Below are positions 25,501-33,697 of a DNA stretch of 64,000 nucleotides, in pieces. The translations under genes were made by a program, and so were the position numbers. Source of the stretch: Micromonospora trifolii (GTDB taxonomy: Bacteria > Actinomycetota > Actinomycetes > Mycobacteriales > Micromonosporaceae); the NCBI RefSeq assembly GCF_022229005.1, contig NZ_JAKKFD010000022.1:62001-126000 (forward strand), in the 5' to 3' direction. The notes under the pieces are model-generated. The model saw only the letters and a list, made by a program, of their open reading frames with translations, was not told where the DNA came from and did not search any database. Numbering within the stretch: position 1 is the first letter of the stretch; each line of letters starts with the position of its first letter.

Positions 25501-26639
25501 CCGAGTGCACGTTGCTGCTCGGTCACCTTGCCCGCGACCTCGACGACCTCGAATTCGCCGAGAGCTGCTTCGCCCGCGCCCGGACGATCGTCGCGGCCCT
25601 CGGCGAGGACCCGCTGCTGCGCCGCTGCGACGAACTGCTCGGCGGTGTCCGGACCGTCCTCGGCCGGGCCGCCGAGGCGGTGCCGCACACCCTGAGCGCG
25701 ATCGGCGGGGACGACCAGCCGCCGCTCCAGTCGGCCCTGGAGTGGCTGGCCGTGCAGCGCCTGGAACTGGGCGCGCAAGCCTTCGCCGCCCTGCTGGCCC
25801 GGCACCTCGACCGGCGGCAGGCGGCGCAGCGGGCCCAGTGGGTCGAGGCGTACCTGCGGTTCCGGTTCGACGGTTCCCACCCGACGCCGCTCGGCAGTGG
25901 GTACGTCCTGCTCGCCATCGCCGCCGCCCAGGCGGGTGAGTACGGCACCGCCCGGATGTGCCTGCTGCGGGCGTTGCCGATCTGCGCCGCCGCCGGCTAC
26001 CGGGCGGGGGTCGCCAAGTGCCACGAGGACCTCGGCCGGGTGGCCCTGGAGACCCGCCGGTTGGCCGAGGCCCGGTCTCGCTACGAGCAGGCGCTGGAGG
26101 TCTACCGCGTGCTGCGCCACGAAACCAACCAGGCCATCGTCCTGCACCAGCTCGGTCGGGTCTGCGAGGAGCAGGAGGATCTCGCCGGCGCGGACGGGTT
26201 CTACCGTCGCTCCATCGCGATCAAGAAGCGGCTCGGGAACCTGTCGGGCGTCTCCAACAGCACCTTCCACCTGGGCCGGGTCGCCGGCCTGCGCGGCGAC
26301 CGGTCCCTGGCCGAGCGGTGCTACCGGACCTGCCTGCGGATCGACCGCGAGCAGGGCAACTGGGAGGAGGTGGCACTGGACCAGGTGGCGCTCGGGCAGC
26401 TGCGCGTCGAGCAGGGCCATCCGGCGGAGGGCATCCCGCTGATCGTCGAGGCACTGAGCATCGACCGGCAGATCGGGTCGACGAACGCGGCGCTCGACCT
26501 CAACGCGCTGCGCGAACTGCGGGCCGGGCTCGGCGACGAGGCGTTCACGGCCATCCTCACCGACGCCTTCGGCCCGGCCCGCGCCGTCGAGGTGCTCGAC
26601 CTGATCGCGGTGCTACCGACCACTGCCGAGCCGACCTGA
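22557..26639 (+). CDS. CHAT protease-NTPase-TPR protein
   Basis: This 1360-residue protein starts with a CHAT (caspase-like) peptidase domain, about residues 1-330, with the catalytic pair His198 (SSHARPG) and Cys240 (LAGCSTA). A STAND-type NTPase follows, with Walker A GIGGIGKTS (Lys384) and Walker B LLLVLDNAED, then many tetratricopeptide repeats from about residue 770 to the end. Such proteins are thought to sense a ligand through the TPR part, oligomerise by the NTPase and activate the protease, as in bacterial conflict and cell-death systems. The GTG at 22557 follows AGGGGG; the frame is open back to 21546, but that part is antisense to the two minus-strand genes. A 73-base gap separates the divergent starts. 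Confidence 0.85.
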   Translation: MIRLTVSATDVVLAVRGDRRRHPVGPADQRTADLLWRLRGGPSVELSYEVGVALGRRFLDAPGPALRAELARPGRHRLGIEVVDPALADLPWETLVLPGEELPLALRPDVDVCRTGPDTPAPTVRVDGPLRMLAAIASPDDSAQPLLDHERELGRILGAVEPGHRHGVRVRVLEWGSAAAIRAALAEEPFHVLHVSSHARPGALLLETPTGTEDRVDAARFLAEVLPPGRTVPLIVLAGCSTARQDQRELPGLAGALLAHGAPSVLAMNGTVSDGYTIEFCARLYERLAARGEPELLAEVSAVRRELAPTAAEWWMPTLFLADPGLRLAGGRDGAAVAAPPGESIVGDGVVRAPTDFVGRREILRRLSRGKLRVLVHGIGGIGKTSLAAELGQRFRDAGGIVVATHGDATVDGILDELRRQVEGRCAGAAPEAPVRRWLVALAEPGQDWRRRLDAIGADGPPLLLVLDNAEDALDAEHRLADADLAAFLAAWASRHELVVTSRYPFPIVGLETCHLGPLSWQETRKLLWRLPGVGQLAPAEQQRMWHRLGGHPRALEYLDGLLRGGSARSDEVADRLAAAGGGRDAGPAEVGAPLAEAGALAAEDVLLPRLLARLEAVPAARRLLLGVAVYRTPVDRTGLAWQLADPADGGDPPLEPTGLDESVETLSQLGLLAPVTGGHLVHRWTAASLLRIAGRDAVVDAHRRAGRYWGWRARSSSDQHDFIRRAVEARYHHLAAGDTDEVVAYSELACQELHAAGHWAWEEKIWRELLPMASPGSARSASFLKGLGDVHLSRGEYPQATQRYEAALAVYRDLGDDSGVGKLLHQLGLVADNRGDQSTADRLFQEALTILSRLDDRSAVSRTLHQLAGIARGNGDAELAMSRYLEELAIARDLDDLDGIAASHHQIGVLAFEARDLVKAEQCIQVSITTYGRLGVRVQQGSGLVMLARIALAQFAYETAEAWVRAALKIFEEVGSNGHIAECTLLLGHLARDLDDLEFAESCFARARTIVAALGEDPLLRRCDELLGGVRTVLGRAAEAVPHTLSAIGGDDQPPLQSALEWLAVQRLELGAQAFAALLARHLDRRQAAQRAQWVEAYLRFRFDGSHPTPLGSGYVLLAIAAAQAGEYGTARMCLLRALPICAAAGYRAGVAKCHEDLGRVALETRRLAEARSRYEQALEVYRVLRHETNQAIVLHQLGRVCEEQEDLAGADGFYRRSIAIKKRLGNLSGVSNSTFHLGRVAGLRGDRSLAERCYRTCLRIDREQGNWEEVALDQVALGQLRVEQGHPAEGIPLIVEALSIDRQIGSTNAALDLNALRELRAGLGDEAFTAILTDAFGPARAVEVLDLIAVLPTTAEPT

Positions 26640-26673
26640 ACCCACCCGGCCGTTACGTCGACGCGGCGGTCGG

Positions 26674-29505
26674 CTAGTCGGTCAGGCCGATCCGATGCAG
26701 GGTGACGACGTGTCCGGGCGCTGCGGCGGTCAGGGTGTCCCCGGTGCAGCTGTAGGCCGCGGGCAGGGCGTAGTCGTCGACGTTGTCGGTGCCCAGCGTG
26801 ATGGTGCCGCGCCGCGCGCCGCCGACGCTGCCGGTGAGGGTGGCGGAGACGCTGTCGGCAGCGAAGGTGAGCTGACCGTTTGTTGCGGTGAAGCGCCACC
26901 GGATGATGCCGGCGCTGAGATAGGCGATGTGCTCCTGCGGCGCGGTCTCGGACCGGGCCGTGCTGTCGCCGAGATGCAGCGTCGCGGTGCCCTGTCGGGT
27001 GAACGACCAGACCGCGCCGGAGCTGGCGAAGATGGCAGCGTCGGTGGTGCTGATCGCCTGTAGCTGCCGCCTGGACCGCTCGACCCAGTAGCCGGGCAGG
27101 CATCCGTCGACGGCGGCGGACGTCGCGCCGTCGGTTTCCGCCGGGAGGAGCAGAACCTTCAGCCGGGGTAGCTCAGTCACGGCGAACACGGCGCCGACGA
27201 TCAGCACGGCCAGCACCGCCACGAGCCTGCGGGCGCGTGCCCCGGCGGTCGACGGCCCGTCGGCGGGCGGCGCAGCCTCGTCCGGTGCGGGTCGTCGTGG
27301 CCGCCGTGCCCGCCACACCGCGCCGGCGCCGGCGGCGATCAGCACGACCGGCACCGCCACGATCCCGGCCCAGGCCAGCACGGTGTCCAGGTACAGGGTG
27401 TGGTCCTCGATGGGGGCGCCACTCACGCCGCACGTGAGCCCGTCGGCGTAGATGTCCAGGCAGCGGGCCTCGGTCTTGAGGAGATAGAGACCGGGTGCCG
27501 CGGTGGTCACCGTGACCAGCGCGGCCAGCGTGACGAGCGCGGGCCGCATGCGTTCACTGCGGAAGGCCACAGTCGCTGTCGCCAGCAGCACCGCCGCGGC
27601 GGTGGCCAGCCCATAGCTGTAGATCAGGACAAGGGTGAACGAGGCCGACCCGCCGAGATGGAAGTCTTCGGTGGGATGCCGGACGGCATCGGGCAGCGAC
27701 CACTGCGCGGCGAACGGAAGCGCCACGGCGACCAGAAGTGCTCCGGCCCCCGCGACGATTCCGGTGACGAGGGTGGGGCGCAGCCACCCGAGGGCGACCC
27801 GCGCGGCCAGCAGTGGTGCACACGCGAGGGCGACGAGGGCGAGACCGAGGGGCAGGTTGCTGAGGGAGACCACGGGCAGGTAGGTCGTCGAGATCACCCG
27901 GGCCAGGTCGCGGTACCAGGCGATGTCCGACCCGTAGGTGGGCGCAGGGCCGAGCCGGACGGCTGTCAGCTGCTCGCTGCCCACCAGCCAGAAGAAGAGA
28001 AACACCGCACCGATCAGCACGAACAGCACGGTCAGGACCTGTGTGGACAGGGTGGCCCGGTCCGGCCGCCACGAGGCTCGGTGGGCCGAGGTGAACCAGA
28101 CGTGCAGCAGGCAGGCGCCCAGGCACAACAGGGCGGCGGCGGCGAAGGAGCCGTCCGCGCCGGCCATTCCCTCGCCGCCGGTGAAGGCGGACAGGGCGGA
28201 GACCGCGGATCCGGCACTCACGCTGAGCCCGAGCAGGGCCGGCACACCCCAGTAGTGTCCGATGGTGGGAACCGCCGAGTGCGCCCGTGCGACGGCACGC
28301 CGCGCGCATGCCGCGAGAAACAGGGCCAGAGCGGCGGCCACCAGAGCACACACGAGTACGGAGCCCACTGTCGCGCCCACAGCGGCGGGCACCGAGTACA
28401 GGAGGTTTGTCAGCGCGAGGCCCACGGCGAGACCGAAGACCACGACGTCAGTGGCGCCGGTCCGCAACAACAGCAACGGATCGACGACAGCGGCCCGCCG
28501 CAGACCCGGAGCGGGGTGCGTGCCGTGCCAGAGGAGCCGGTGACGGGGCCGCAGCGGTAGCACGTCGATCGCCGCCAGCACGGCCGAACGGCTCCCGGCC
28601 GCAGCGGCAGCGACGTCGGCGTAGTGCTCCCGGGTGCGTAACACCGAGTTACGGGCCAGGTAGACCATCGCGGTGAGCAGGGCGACGGACCCGAGCACGG
28701 CGGCCAACTGCCACCCGCTGTTCAACCCCGCACCGATCATCGTCAGCGGCAGCACGGGCGCGAGCAGGGACAGCAGGAGCAGCGGCAGAGCCGTGCCGAC
28801 GAAGACCCACCACACGGCGATGGTCAGGTAGGTGATGCCGACGTCGCGGTTGCGCAGGTGCGCCAGTTCGTGCAGGACGACGGCGCGGAAGCGTGGCCGG
28901 TCGGTCGCCAGGAGCACCCGCAGGCCGACATCGAGCCGGATCCGAGGGCTCCACGGCAGGCCGTACGCCTGCCCGCTCTGCCCGTACGAGTAGGGGGCCA
29001 GCAGCCACTGTGGCCGTCGCCGCAGCGGAAACCGGTCGAGGAGGTCGGCGAGTTCGTCCCGCAGCACCGGATCGGCATCCGCGTCGAGCCTCTCCAGCCG
29101 GCCCCGGCGTCGTATCCACCAGGGGTGCAGCCCGTAGACCAGCAGGACGAGCCCGACCTGCGCCGTGAGGGCCCAGCCCACCCAGGTGGCCTGGGCCAGC
29201 GTGGCCGGCGCGGTGCAGTCCACGAACGCGTCGACGGTCGCTTCGTCCCGGGCCAGGTTGTCGACGAGCGTCGTGGGCGCCGAGCCGGCCGGGCCGCGGA
29301 GGACCGGCCCGCACTGCTCCAACACGGTGCGGTGCGATTGCGAGTGCGGTGGGATCGCCAGGTAGACGATCGCGAGGATGACCGCGCTGGTCGCCAACGC
29401 GGCAGTAATGAGCAGCAGGAACCGCAGGTGCGTCCCGGACGGCGCGGCGAGGACGCGTTCGGTGTCGTCGTGGCGACGCTGGGGTGGATCGAGGATGGTG
29501 GTCAT
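26674..29505 (-). CDS. large polytopic membrane M48-family metalloprotease
   Basis: The 943-residue product has a zinc protease motif HELAH at His212-His216, and a downstream REHYAD segment supplies the third ligand typical of family M48. The N-terminal part has two membrane helices around the usual M48 position; after the protease come many more hydrophobic segments (about ten in all) and a C-terminal beta-rich domain of about 130 residues with conserved-looking Cys at both ends. That is far longer than HtpX (about 290). The ATG at 29505 overlaps the stop of the upstream gene (ATGA), so the 985-residue frame reaching 29631 is too long. The pair faces the CHAT gene, ending 34 bases from it. 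Substrate and role are unknown. Confidence 0.8.
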   Translation of the reverse strand: MTTILDPPQRRHDDTERVLAAPSGTHLRFLLLITAALATSAVILAIVYLAIPPHSQSHRTVLEQCGPVLRGPAGSAPTTLVDNLARDEATVDAFVDCTAPATLAQATWVGWALTAQVGLVLLVYGLHPWWIRRRGRLERLDADADPVLRDELADLLDRFPLRRRPQWLLAPYSYGQSGQAYGLPWSPRIRLDVGLRVLLATDRPRFRAVVLHELAHLRNRDVGITYLTIAVWWVFVGTALPLLLLSLLAPVLPLTMIGAGLNSGWQLAAVLGSVALLTAMVYLARNSVLRTREHYADVAAAAAGSRSAVLAAIDVLPLRPRHRLLWHGTHPAPGLRRAAVVDPLLLLRTGATDVVVFGLAVGLALTNLLYSVPAAVGATVGSVLVCALVAAALALFLAACARRAVARAHSAVPTIGHYWGVPALLGLSVSAGSAVSALSAFTGGEGMAGADGSFAAAALLCLGACLLHVWFTSAHRASWRPDRATLSTQVLTVLFVLIGAVFLFFWLVGSEQLTAVRLGPAPTYGSDIAWYRDLARVISTTYLPVVSLSNLPLGLALVALACAPLLAARVALGWLRPTLVTGIVAGAGALLVAVALPFAAQWSLPDAVRHPTEDFHLGGSASFTLVLIYSYGLATAAAVLLATATVAFRSERMRPALVTLAALVTVTTAAPGLYLLKTEARCLDIYADGLTCGVSGAPIEDHTLYLDTVLAWAGIVAVPVVLIAAGAGAVWRARRPRRPAPDEAAPPADGPSTAGARARRLVAVLAVLIVGAVFAVTELPRLKVLLLPAETDGATSAAVDGCLPGYWVERSRRQLQAISTTDAAIFASSGAVWSFTRQGTATLHLGDSTARSETAPQEHIAYLSAGIIRWRFTATNGQLTFAADSVSATLTGSVGGARRGTITLGTDNVDDYALPAAYSCTGDTLTAAAPGHVVTLHRIGLTD

Positions 29506-30044
29506 GCCTGCGGGCCCTCGCCGAGTCTGCCCCGACCCACTACCGCGTCCGCCAGCAGAACTGCCCGGCTGGCCGGGAGCTTGCCGGGGCCGGTCAGCAC
29601 CTGCGTGACGAGCTGATGCACGTGATTCCATTGCCCGACAGTCAGTGTCAGCGGAGTCGAGTCGCCTGGCTGCTCCATATTCGGCGACGCCGCCTGGTCG
29701 CCGAATATCTGCCGCGCCGCCTCACCCGACCAGCTGATCCCCCGGCGAGTGGCATCTTCGACGAGGTACGCCCACACCACCCGCGCCGTCTCCAGCATGA
29801 GGGGGGTCAACAACAGCACCGCCTCGGCCGCCCCGAACTCCAATGGACCACCCGGACGCGCGCCGGCGAGTGCTCGGCGTCGGTCACGGAAGAAGGCGGA
29901 CGCCAGCACCGGGAACAGTGCCTTTTCGGCGTCGACAGACGGCTCGACCATAGTGGCGCGGTCCACCATCAGCCGGGCGAGATCGGTCACGGCTTTTTCG
30001 TTCTCGGCAGACCGCACCGGTTCCTCATTCCGTCCGGGCGTCAC
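29502..30044 (-). CDS. 180-residue protein coupled to the M48 protease, function unknown
   Basis: This mostly helical protein has no motif I recognise. Helical segments with conserved-looking LFPVLASAFFRDRRRALAG and VLLLTPLMLETARVVWAYL runs suggest a soluble or membrane-associated helical bundle, but it has no clear transmembrane segment. Its stop overlaps the start of the M48 gene by four bases, so it is made with the protease and may regulate it or be its substrate. It heads this two-gene unit; the 255-base gap to the HAD gene is relatively AT-rich and holds both promoters, of which I could not place a convincing -35/-10 pair. Confidence 0.65.
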   Translation of the reverse strand: MTPGRNEEPVRSAENEKAVTDLARLMVDRATMVEPSVDAEKALFPVLASAFFRDRRRALAGARPGGPLEFGAAEAVLLLTPLMLETARVVWAYLVEDATRRGISWSGEAARQIFGDQAASPNMEQPGDSTPLTLTVGQWNHVHQLVTQVLTGPGKLPASRAVLLADAVVGRGRLGEGPQA

Positions 30045-30299
30045 GACATCGGCGTCACGCCATTCTTCCCCCGCCAGCCACCGTAGTGATTATCGCGCCG
30101 CAATCCGCCGCGTAGATGTGTCAAATTAATGGCGCTCACGCAGGAAGCCTTTGCCTATGTGATTTGTATTCGCTTTTGCCGGCGTGATGAGAGTGTTCGG
30201 GGCCTGCCAGCGACCCCGCATCAACTCCGCGCGACACTCACGGCCACCCGTACACTCGGCTGATGGCGGACCGCCCGTGGCACCGGGGTTGACAGACCG

Positions 30300-30977
30300 A
30301 TGAGGGCGTCGAGCGCAGGCACCGTGATCTTCGATTTCGACGGTGTACTGCTGCGCGGGGACGCATTCGGGCTGTTCCTGCGACGCACCGCTTTCACTGG
30401 TGCTCGGCTGCCGCTGGCGGTCGCCGCGCTCGTACTCCTCGCGCCCGCCGCCACCATCCCCGCCTGCCGGGCGTGGGCGGCGCGGTGGGTGAGCCGGATC
30501 GGCTTGCTGGGCCGGAACGCGGACGAGTTGCGGGCGGAGCTGGAACGCTTCGGTGCCGACCTCGGTGGAGAGCCGGGGCGGATCATCGCGCCCGGTCTGC
30601 GGATGATCCGTACCCACCTTGCCGAGGGCGATCGGGTCATCGTGGTGACCGCGTGCGAGCACACCCTGGCCCGTGCGGCGCTCGACGCGATCGGCCTCGC
30701 CGGGGTCGAGCTCGTGGCCTCGCGCATTCGCGGGCCGAGGCTGATCGTGCACAACCACGGGGTGACCAAGATGGCGCAGCTCGCCGCCCAGGGGGTGAGG
30801 CCGCCGTGGCGGGTGGCCTACAGCGACTCGCTGTCGGATCTGCCCATCCTTCGCGCCGCCGAGCAGCCCGTGCTGGTCAATGGGAACGCGCGTCAGGTCG
30901 CCCGGGCGCGCCGGCTACTGGGCGTCGGGCTGACCACCGTCACCTGGACGGGTGGCCGGGGCCCGGGGGACATCTGA
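30300..30977 (+). CDS. HAD-family phosphatase (HAD-IB, SerB-like)
   Basis: The 225-residue product shows all four HAD motifs: FDFDGVL (nucleophile Asp11 or so and acid/base Asp two later), VVTAC (motif II), TKMAQL (motif III lysine) and YSDSLSDLPIL (motif IV acids). HAD-IB members dephosphorylate small molecules such as phosphoserine or lysophospholipids; the substrate is not evident. A hydrophobic stretch (LPLAVAALVLLAPAATI) in the cap region suggests a membrane contact, as in some actinobacterial members. The ATG at 30300 has no clear Shine-Dalgarno, so it may be leaderless. A long hairpin follows the stop. Confidence 0.83.
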   Translation: MRASSAGTVIFDFDGVLLRGDAFGLFLRRTAFTGARLPLAVAALVLLAPAATIPACRAWAARWVSRIGLLGRNADELRAELERFGADLGGEPGRIIAPGLRMIRTHLAEGDRVIVVTACEHTLARAALDAIGLAGVELVASRIRGPRLIVHNHGVTKMAQLAAQGVRPPWRVAYSDSLSDLPILRAAEQPVLVNGNARQVARARRLLGVGLTTVTWTGGRGPGDI

Positions 30978-30994
30978 CACCGTGAGCCGTCACT

Positions 30995-31044
30995 GTCGCT
31001 GGGCCGCTGGCAGACAACGTCATCTGCCAGAACGGCCCAGCGAC
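30995..31044. terminator. long two-part hairpin after the HAD gene
   Basis: GTCGCTGGGCCG (30995-31006) pairs with its exact complement at 31033-31044, and inside it CTGGCAGA pairs with TCTGCCAG around an 8-base loop; only a two-base bulge interrupts a 20-bp stem. It starts 17 bases after the HAD stop. The rest of the gap up to 31360 holds no open frame I can support but contains a short inverted repeat GAGCG-N6-CGCTC (31262-31277) about 85 bases before the XRE gene, a possible operator. Confidence 0.75.
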
Positions 31045-31360
31045 CCCCCACCAACAAGCGACGGCCGGGCAGGGGCGGTCTGCCGCCACCGACCCAACAC
31101 GCGAGCCAAACCGCGGAAGGAGCCCCCGTTGTGCTCCCCACGGAGCTGACCCCTCCCACCGATGGCCCCCCGGGTTCGGCCGGCCGGACCACAGGCTCAT
31201 CCGGCGCGTAACGGGTGTTGAGCCGATTGCGGTCGCACTCAACGCCCGTTGCTCCAAACAGGAGCGAGCATACGCTCACGTTCCGTGCACATGTCAACAT
31301 CTGTTTTGCCGCACCGCACATCTGCGACACTGTCGTTTAGCGGCTGGAGGGTGAAGAGTC

Positions 31361-31876
31361 ATGGTTGACGATTGGCACGCAGAGCAGGAGCTGCCACCCC
31401 TCGACACGCTGGCCGCGAGGCTGGAGTACCTGTTCGACAAGATCCGCCCGACGCCCGACGAACTCAGCGTCTCCGACGAGCCCGGGCGCAGGTACACCAA
31501 CAGGGAGATCGCCGACAAGATCAACGAGGCGGCCGCCGAGACGGGCGTGACGATCAGCGCCGCCTACATCGGAGAGTTGCGCCGCGGTGTGGCCAGCGAT
31601 CCCCGTACCTCACACGTCCGCGCCCTGGCTGCCGCCTTCGGGGTCAACTCGGGCTACTTCGTCGACGACGCGGCAGCACGACGAACAGCGGACCAGCTCA
31701 CGCTGCTCAACGAGCTACGCCAGATGGATGTCAAGCAGGTGGCGTTGCGCCAGGTGCTCGCCGACAACGGGCTCTCCGCGACGGACACGCAGCTCATCGA
31801 GCAGATGGTGGCCCGATTGCGAGCCGTGGCGGCCGGCACTGGCACGACCAGTTCCGCGTCGGTCGATCGCGGTTAG
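31361..31876 (+). CDS. XRE/EspR-like helix-turn-helix regulator
   Basis: This 171-residue protein has a helix-turn-helix of the XRE type at about residues 45-100 (YTNREIADKINEAA, then SAAYIGELRRG and the helix HVRALAAAFGV), an arrangement close to that of EspR-like actinobacterial regulators, and a helical C-terminal part (about 105-155) likely for dimerisation. The ATG at 31361 follows GGAGGGTGA. The ImmA/IrrE protease gene begins two bases after its stop, and in the known XRE/ImmA pairs the protease cleaves the regulator to relieve repression. It heads a four-gene unit and probably controls it. Confidence 0.82.
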   Translation: MVDDWHAEQELPPLDTLAARLEYLFDKIRPTPDELSVSDEPGRRYTNREIADKINEAAAETGVTISAAYIGELRRGVASDPRTSHVRALAAAFGVNSGYFVDDAAARRTADQLTLLNELRQMDVKQVALRQVLADNGLSATDTQLIEQMVARLRAVAAGTGTTSSASVDRG

Positions 31877-31878
31877 CC

Positions 31879-32451
31879 GTGCAGATCCTTCGGTGGCAGT
31901 ACACCGACGAGCAGGAGACCGCTGACGTGAAGATGCACCGACTACGCAGGCGCTGCGAGCAAATGGTTGCCGAGCTTGAGGTGCCCGAACCCTTCGACAT
32001 CCAGAAGCTCTGCGACGCCCTCGGCGAGCGGCGCGGCCGACCCATCCACCTGGTGCCGATCAAGCTGCCGGCCCACACCGTGTGCGGGATGTGCGTGCCG
32101 ACCGGCGACTTCGACGCCATCTTCTTCGAGCAGGACACCTCGCCGCTGCACCAGATGCTGATCATCGGCCACGAGTTGGGTCACCTGCTCGCCGGCCACC
32201 AGGCCACCGAGGTGCTGGACGCGGACGCCTCCCGGCTGCTGCTACCGGATCTCGACCCGCAGCTGGTCCAGCGCAGTCTCGGTCGCAGCAACTACGCCGC
32301 AGCCGAGGAACGCGAAGCTGAGATGATCGGTTCCCTGCTCCTGCGGCCGGTCCGCGGCAGCCGCAGCGACGGGGACGACGCGCCGCTGACCGGCCAGGAC
32401 GTCGAGCTGTACGGCCGGCTGCGGCACTCACTCGAACATCCCCACTGGTAG
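31879..32451 (+). CDS. ImmA/IrrE family metallo-endopeptidase
   Basis: The 190-residue product contains the zinc-protease motif HELGH (within GHELGHLLAGH), the hallmark of COG2856 ImmA/IrrE enzymes that cut XRE-type repressors. A downstream acidic AEEREAEMIGSLLL segment provides the third ligand and resembles the family's ExxA helix. The GTG at 31879 lies two bases after the XRE stop; GTG at 31927 is an alternative start and would lose about 16 residues. The next gene starts seven bases after its stop, so this is one operon. It may respond to DNA damage or oxidative stress, as family members do, but that is not shown here. Confidence 0.85.
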   Translation: MQILRWQYTDEQETADVKMHRLRRRCEQMVAELEVPEPFDIQKLCDALGERRGRPIHLVPIKLPAHTVCGMCVPTGDFDAIFFEQDTSPLHQMLIIGHELGHLLAGHQATEVLDADASRLLLPDLDPQLVQRSLGRSNYAAAEEREAEMIGSLLLRPVRGSRSDGDDAPLTGQDVELYGRLRHSLEHPHW

Positions 32452-32458
32452 CGGCGCG

Positions 32459-33697
32459 ATGGACACCGTCCTCTACGCCGTCTGCGCCGTGGCCGGCTGG
32501 ATCGCCCTCGGATACATGGTGCGACTCCAGCGCCGGCACCCCAGCCACGCCCGCCGTGCGATCTGCTTCGGTCTCGGCGCGTTCGCGGCCGGGATCACGG
32601 TCGCCATCCCACCCATCGCGACCGCGATCGACCAGATGTCGGGGCTACCCAACCTGGCCAAGGTCCTGGCCCACGCCGGCGCGCTGACCATCTCGGCGAA
32701 CGCCGAGATCATGCTCCTGCACTTCGCGCTTCCCCCGGCGACAGCCACCGCCCGGGCCCGCAAGTGGATCTGGGTCACGGCCTGCGCGTTCCTCGTCATG
32801 GTCGGCCTGTTCGCCTACACCCTCACCTACGACGACCCGGTGCTCCTGACTGTCGAGTACGCGACGGACCCCGTCGTCACCGCCTACCTGCTGATCTTCC
32901 TGTCGCTCGGCTTCTTCGCCTACTGCTTCGACATCGCCCGGCTGTGCTGGGGCTTCGCGAAGATCTGCGGGCGACCCTGGTTACGCCGTGGCCTGCGCAT
33001 CACAGCGGTCGGCGCCGCCTTCGCGCTGCTCTACAGCACCAACAAGATCGGCTATCTCGTCGCCTACTGGGCCGGCTACCAACCGGCCGGGGAACGACAG
33101 ATCGCCGCGGTGCTGGTGACCATCGGCGCTCTGCTCATCACGATCGGCCTCACCATGCCGGCGTGGGGGCCCACCCTGAAGATCACGCGACGGTGGGAGG
33201 ACTACCACTCCTACCGGCGGCTCGAACCACTCTGGCGTGACCTCGTCGCGGCATTCCCCGAACTCGAACTCGAACCCGCCCTGCGCCGACGCCGCACGGC
33301 CGTCCGCGACACCGACTACGCGCTGACCCGCCGGGTGGCCGAGATCCGGGACGGCCGGCTGGCGCTGCGCCCGTACCTGGAGATCGGTGTGACGGCCCTG
33401 GCAGCACAGTTCGCCGAGCAGGCCGGGCTGACCGCCGAGGAGCGACAGGCGTCCATTGAGGCCGCCCACCTGGCCTGTGCCCTTCGTCGCCGCGACGCCG
33501 GCCTGGTGGCCACAGCCCCGCAACCGGCCGACCAACTGCACCGCCCGGACGGCGGCTATGCCGGTGAGGTGGCCTGGCTGACGCTCGTCACCGAGGTCTA
33601 CGCCCGCTCGCCGGTGGTGGCGCGGACGATCGCCGCGACCGGAGAACTCACCGCCCCGGGCACCCCACATCACAGCGCTGGAGACGCCCGCCGATGA
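32459..33697 (+). CDS. MAB_1171c-type polytopic membrane protein
   Basis: The 412-residue protein has seven or so membrane helices in its first 230 residues and a cytoplasmic C-terminal part with a conserved WEDYHSYRRLEPLWRDL motif. It fits the family annotated as MAB_1171c putative transporters; a transport role is unproven. The ATG at 32459 starts seven bases after the ImmA stop, and the stop overlaps the start of the next gene (ATGA, 33694-33697). In actinomycetes this family often sits between XRE/ImmA genes and an MpaB-type oxygenase, as here. Confidence 0.78.
   Translation: MDTVLYAVCAVAGWIALGYMVRLQRRHPSHARRAICFGLGAFAAGITVAIPPIATAIDQMSGLPNLAKVLAHAGALTISANAEIMLLHFALPPATATARARKWIWVTACAFLVMVGLFAYTLTYDDPVLLTVEYATDPVVTAYLLIFLSLGFFAYCFDIARLCWGFAKICGRPWLRRGLRITAVGAAFALLYSTNKIGYLVAYWAGYQPAGERQIAAVLVTIGALLITIGLTMPAWGPTLKITRRWEDYHSYRRLEPLWRDLVAAFPELELEPALRRRRTAVRDTDYALTRRVAEIRDGRLALRPYLEIGVTALAAQFAEQAGLTAEERQASIEAAHLACALRRRDAGLVATAPQPADQLHRPDGGYAGEVAWLTLVTEVYARSPVVARTIAATGELTAPGTPHHSAGDARR

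Noticed and set aside
22476..26420. A 1314-codon open frame on the minus strand
   Set aside because: It is antisense to the CHAT-NTPase-TPR gene, whose catalytic and Walker motifs are unambiguous.
30045..30299. Minus-strand promoter with TTGACA near 30118
   Set aside because: The only TATAAT-like hexamer is about 24 bases away, too far for a normal sigma-70-type promoter.
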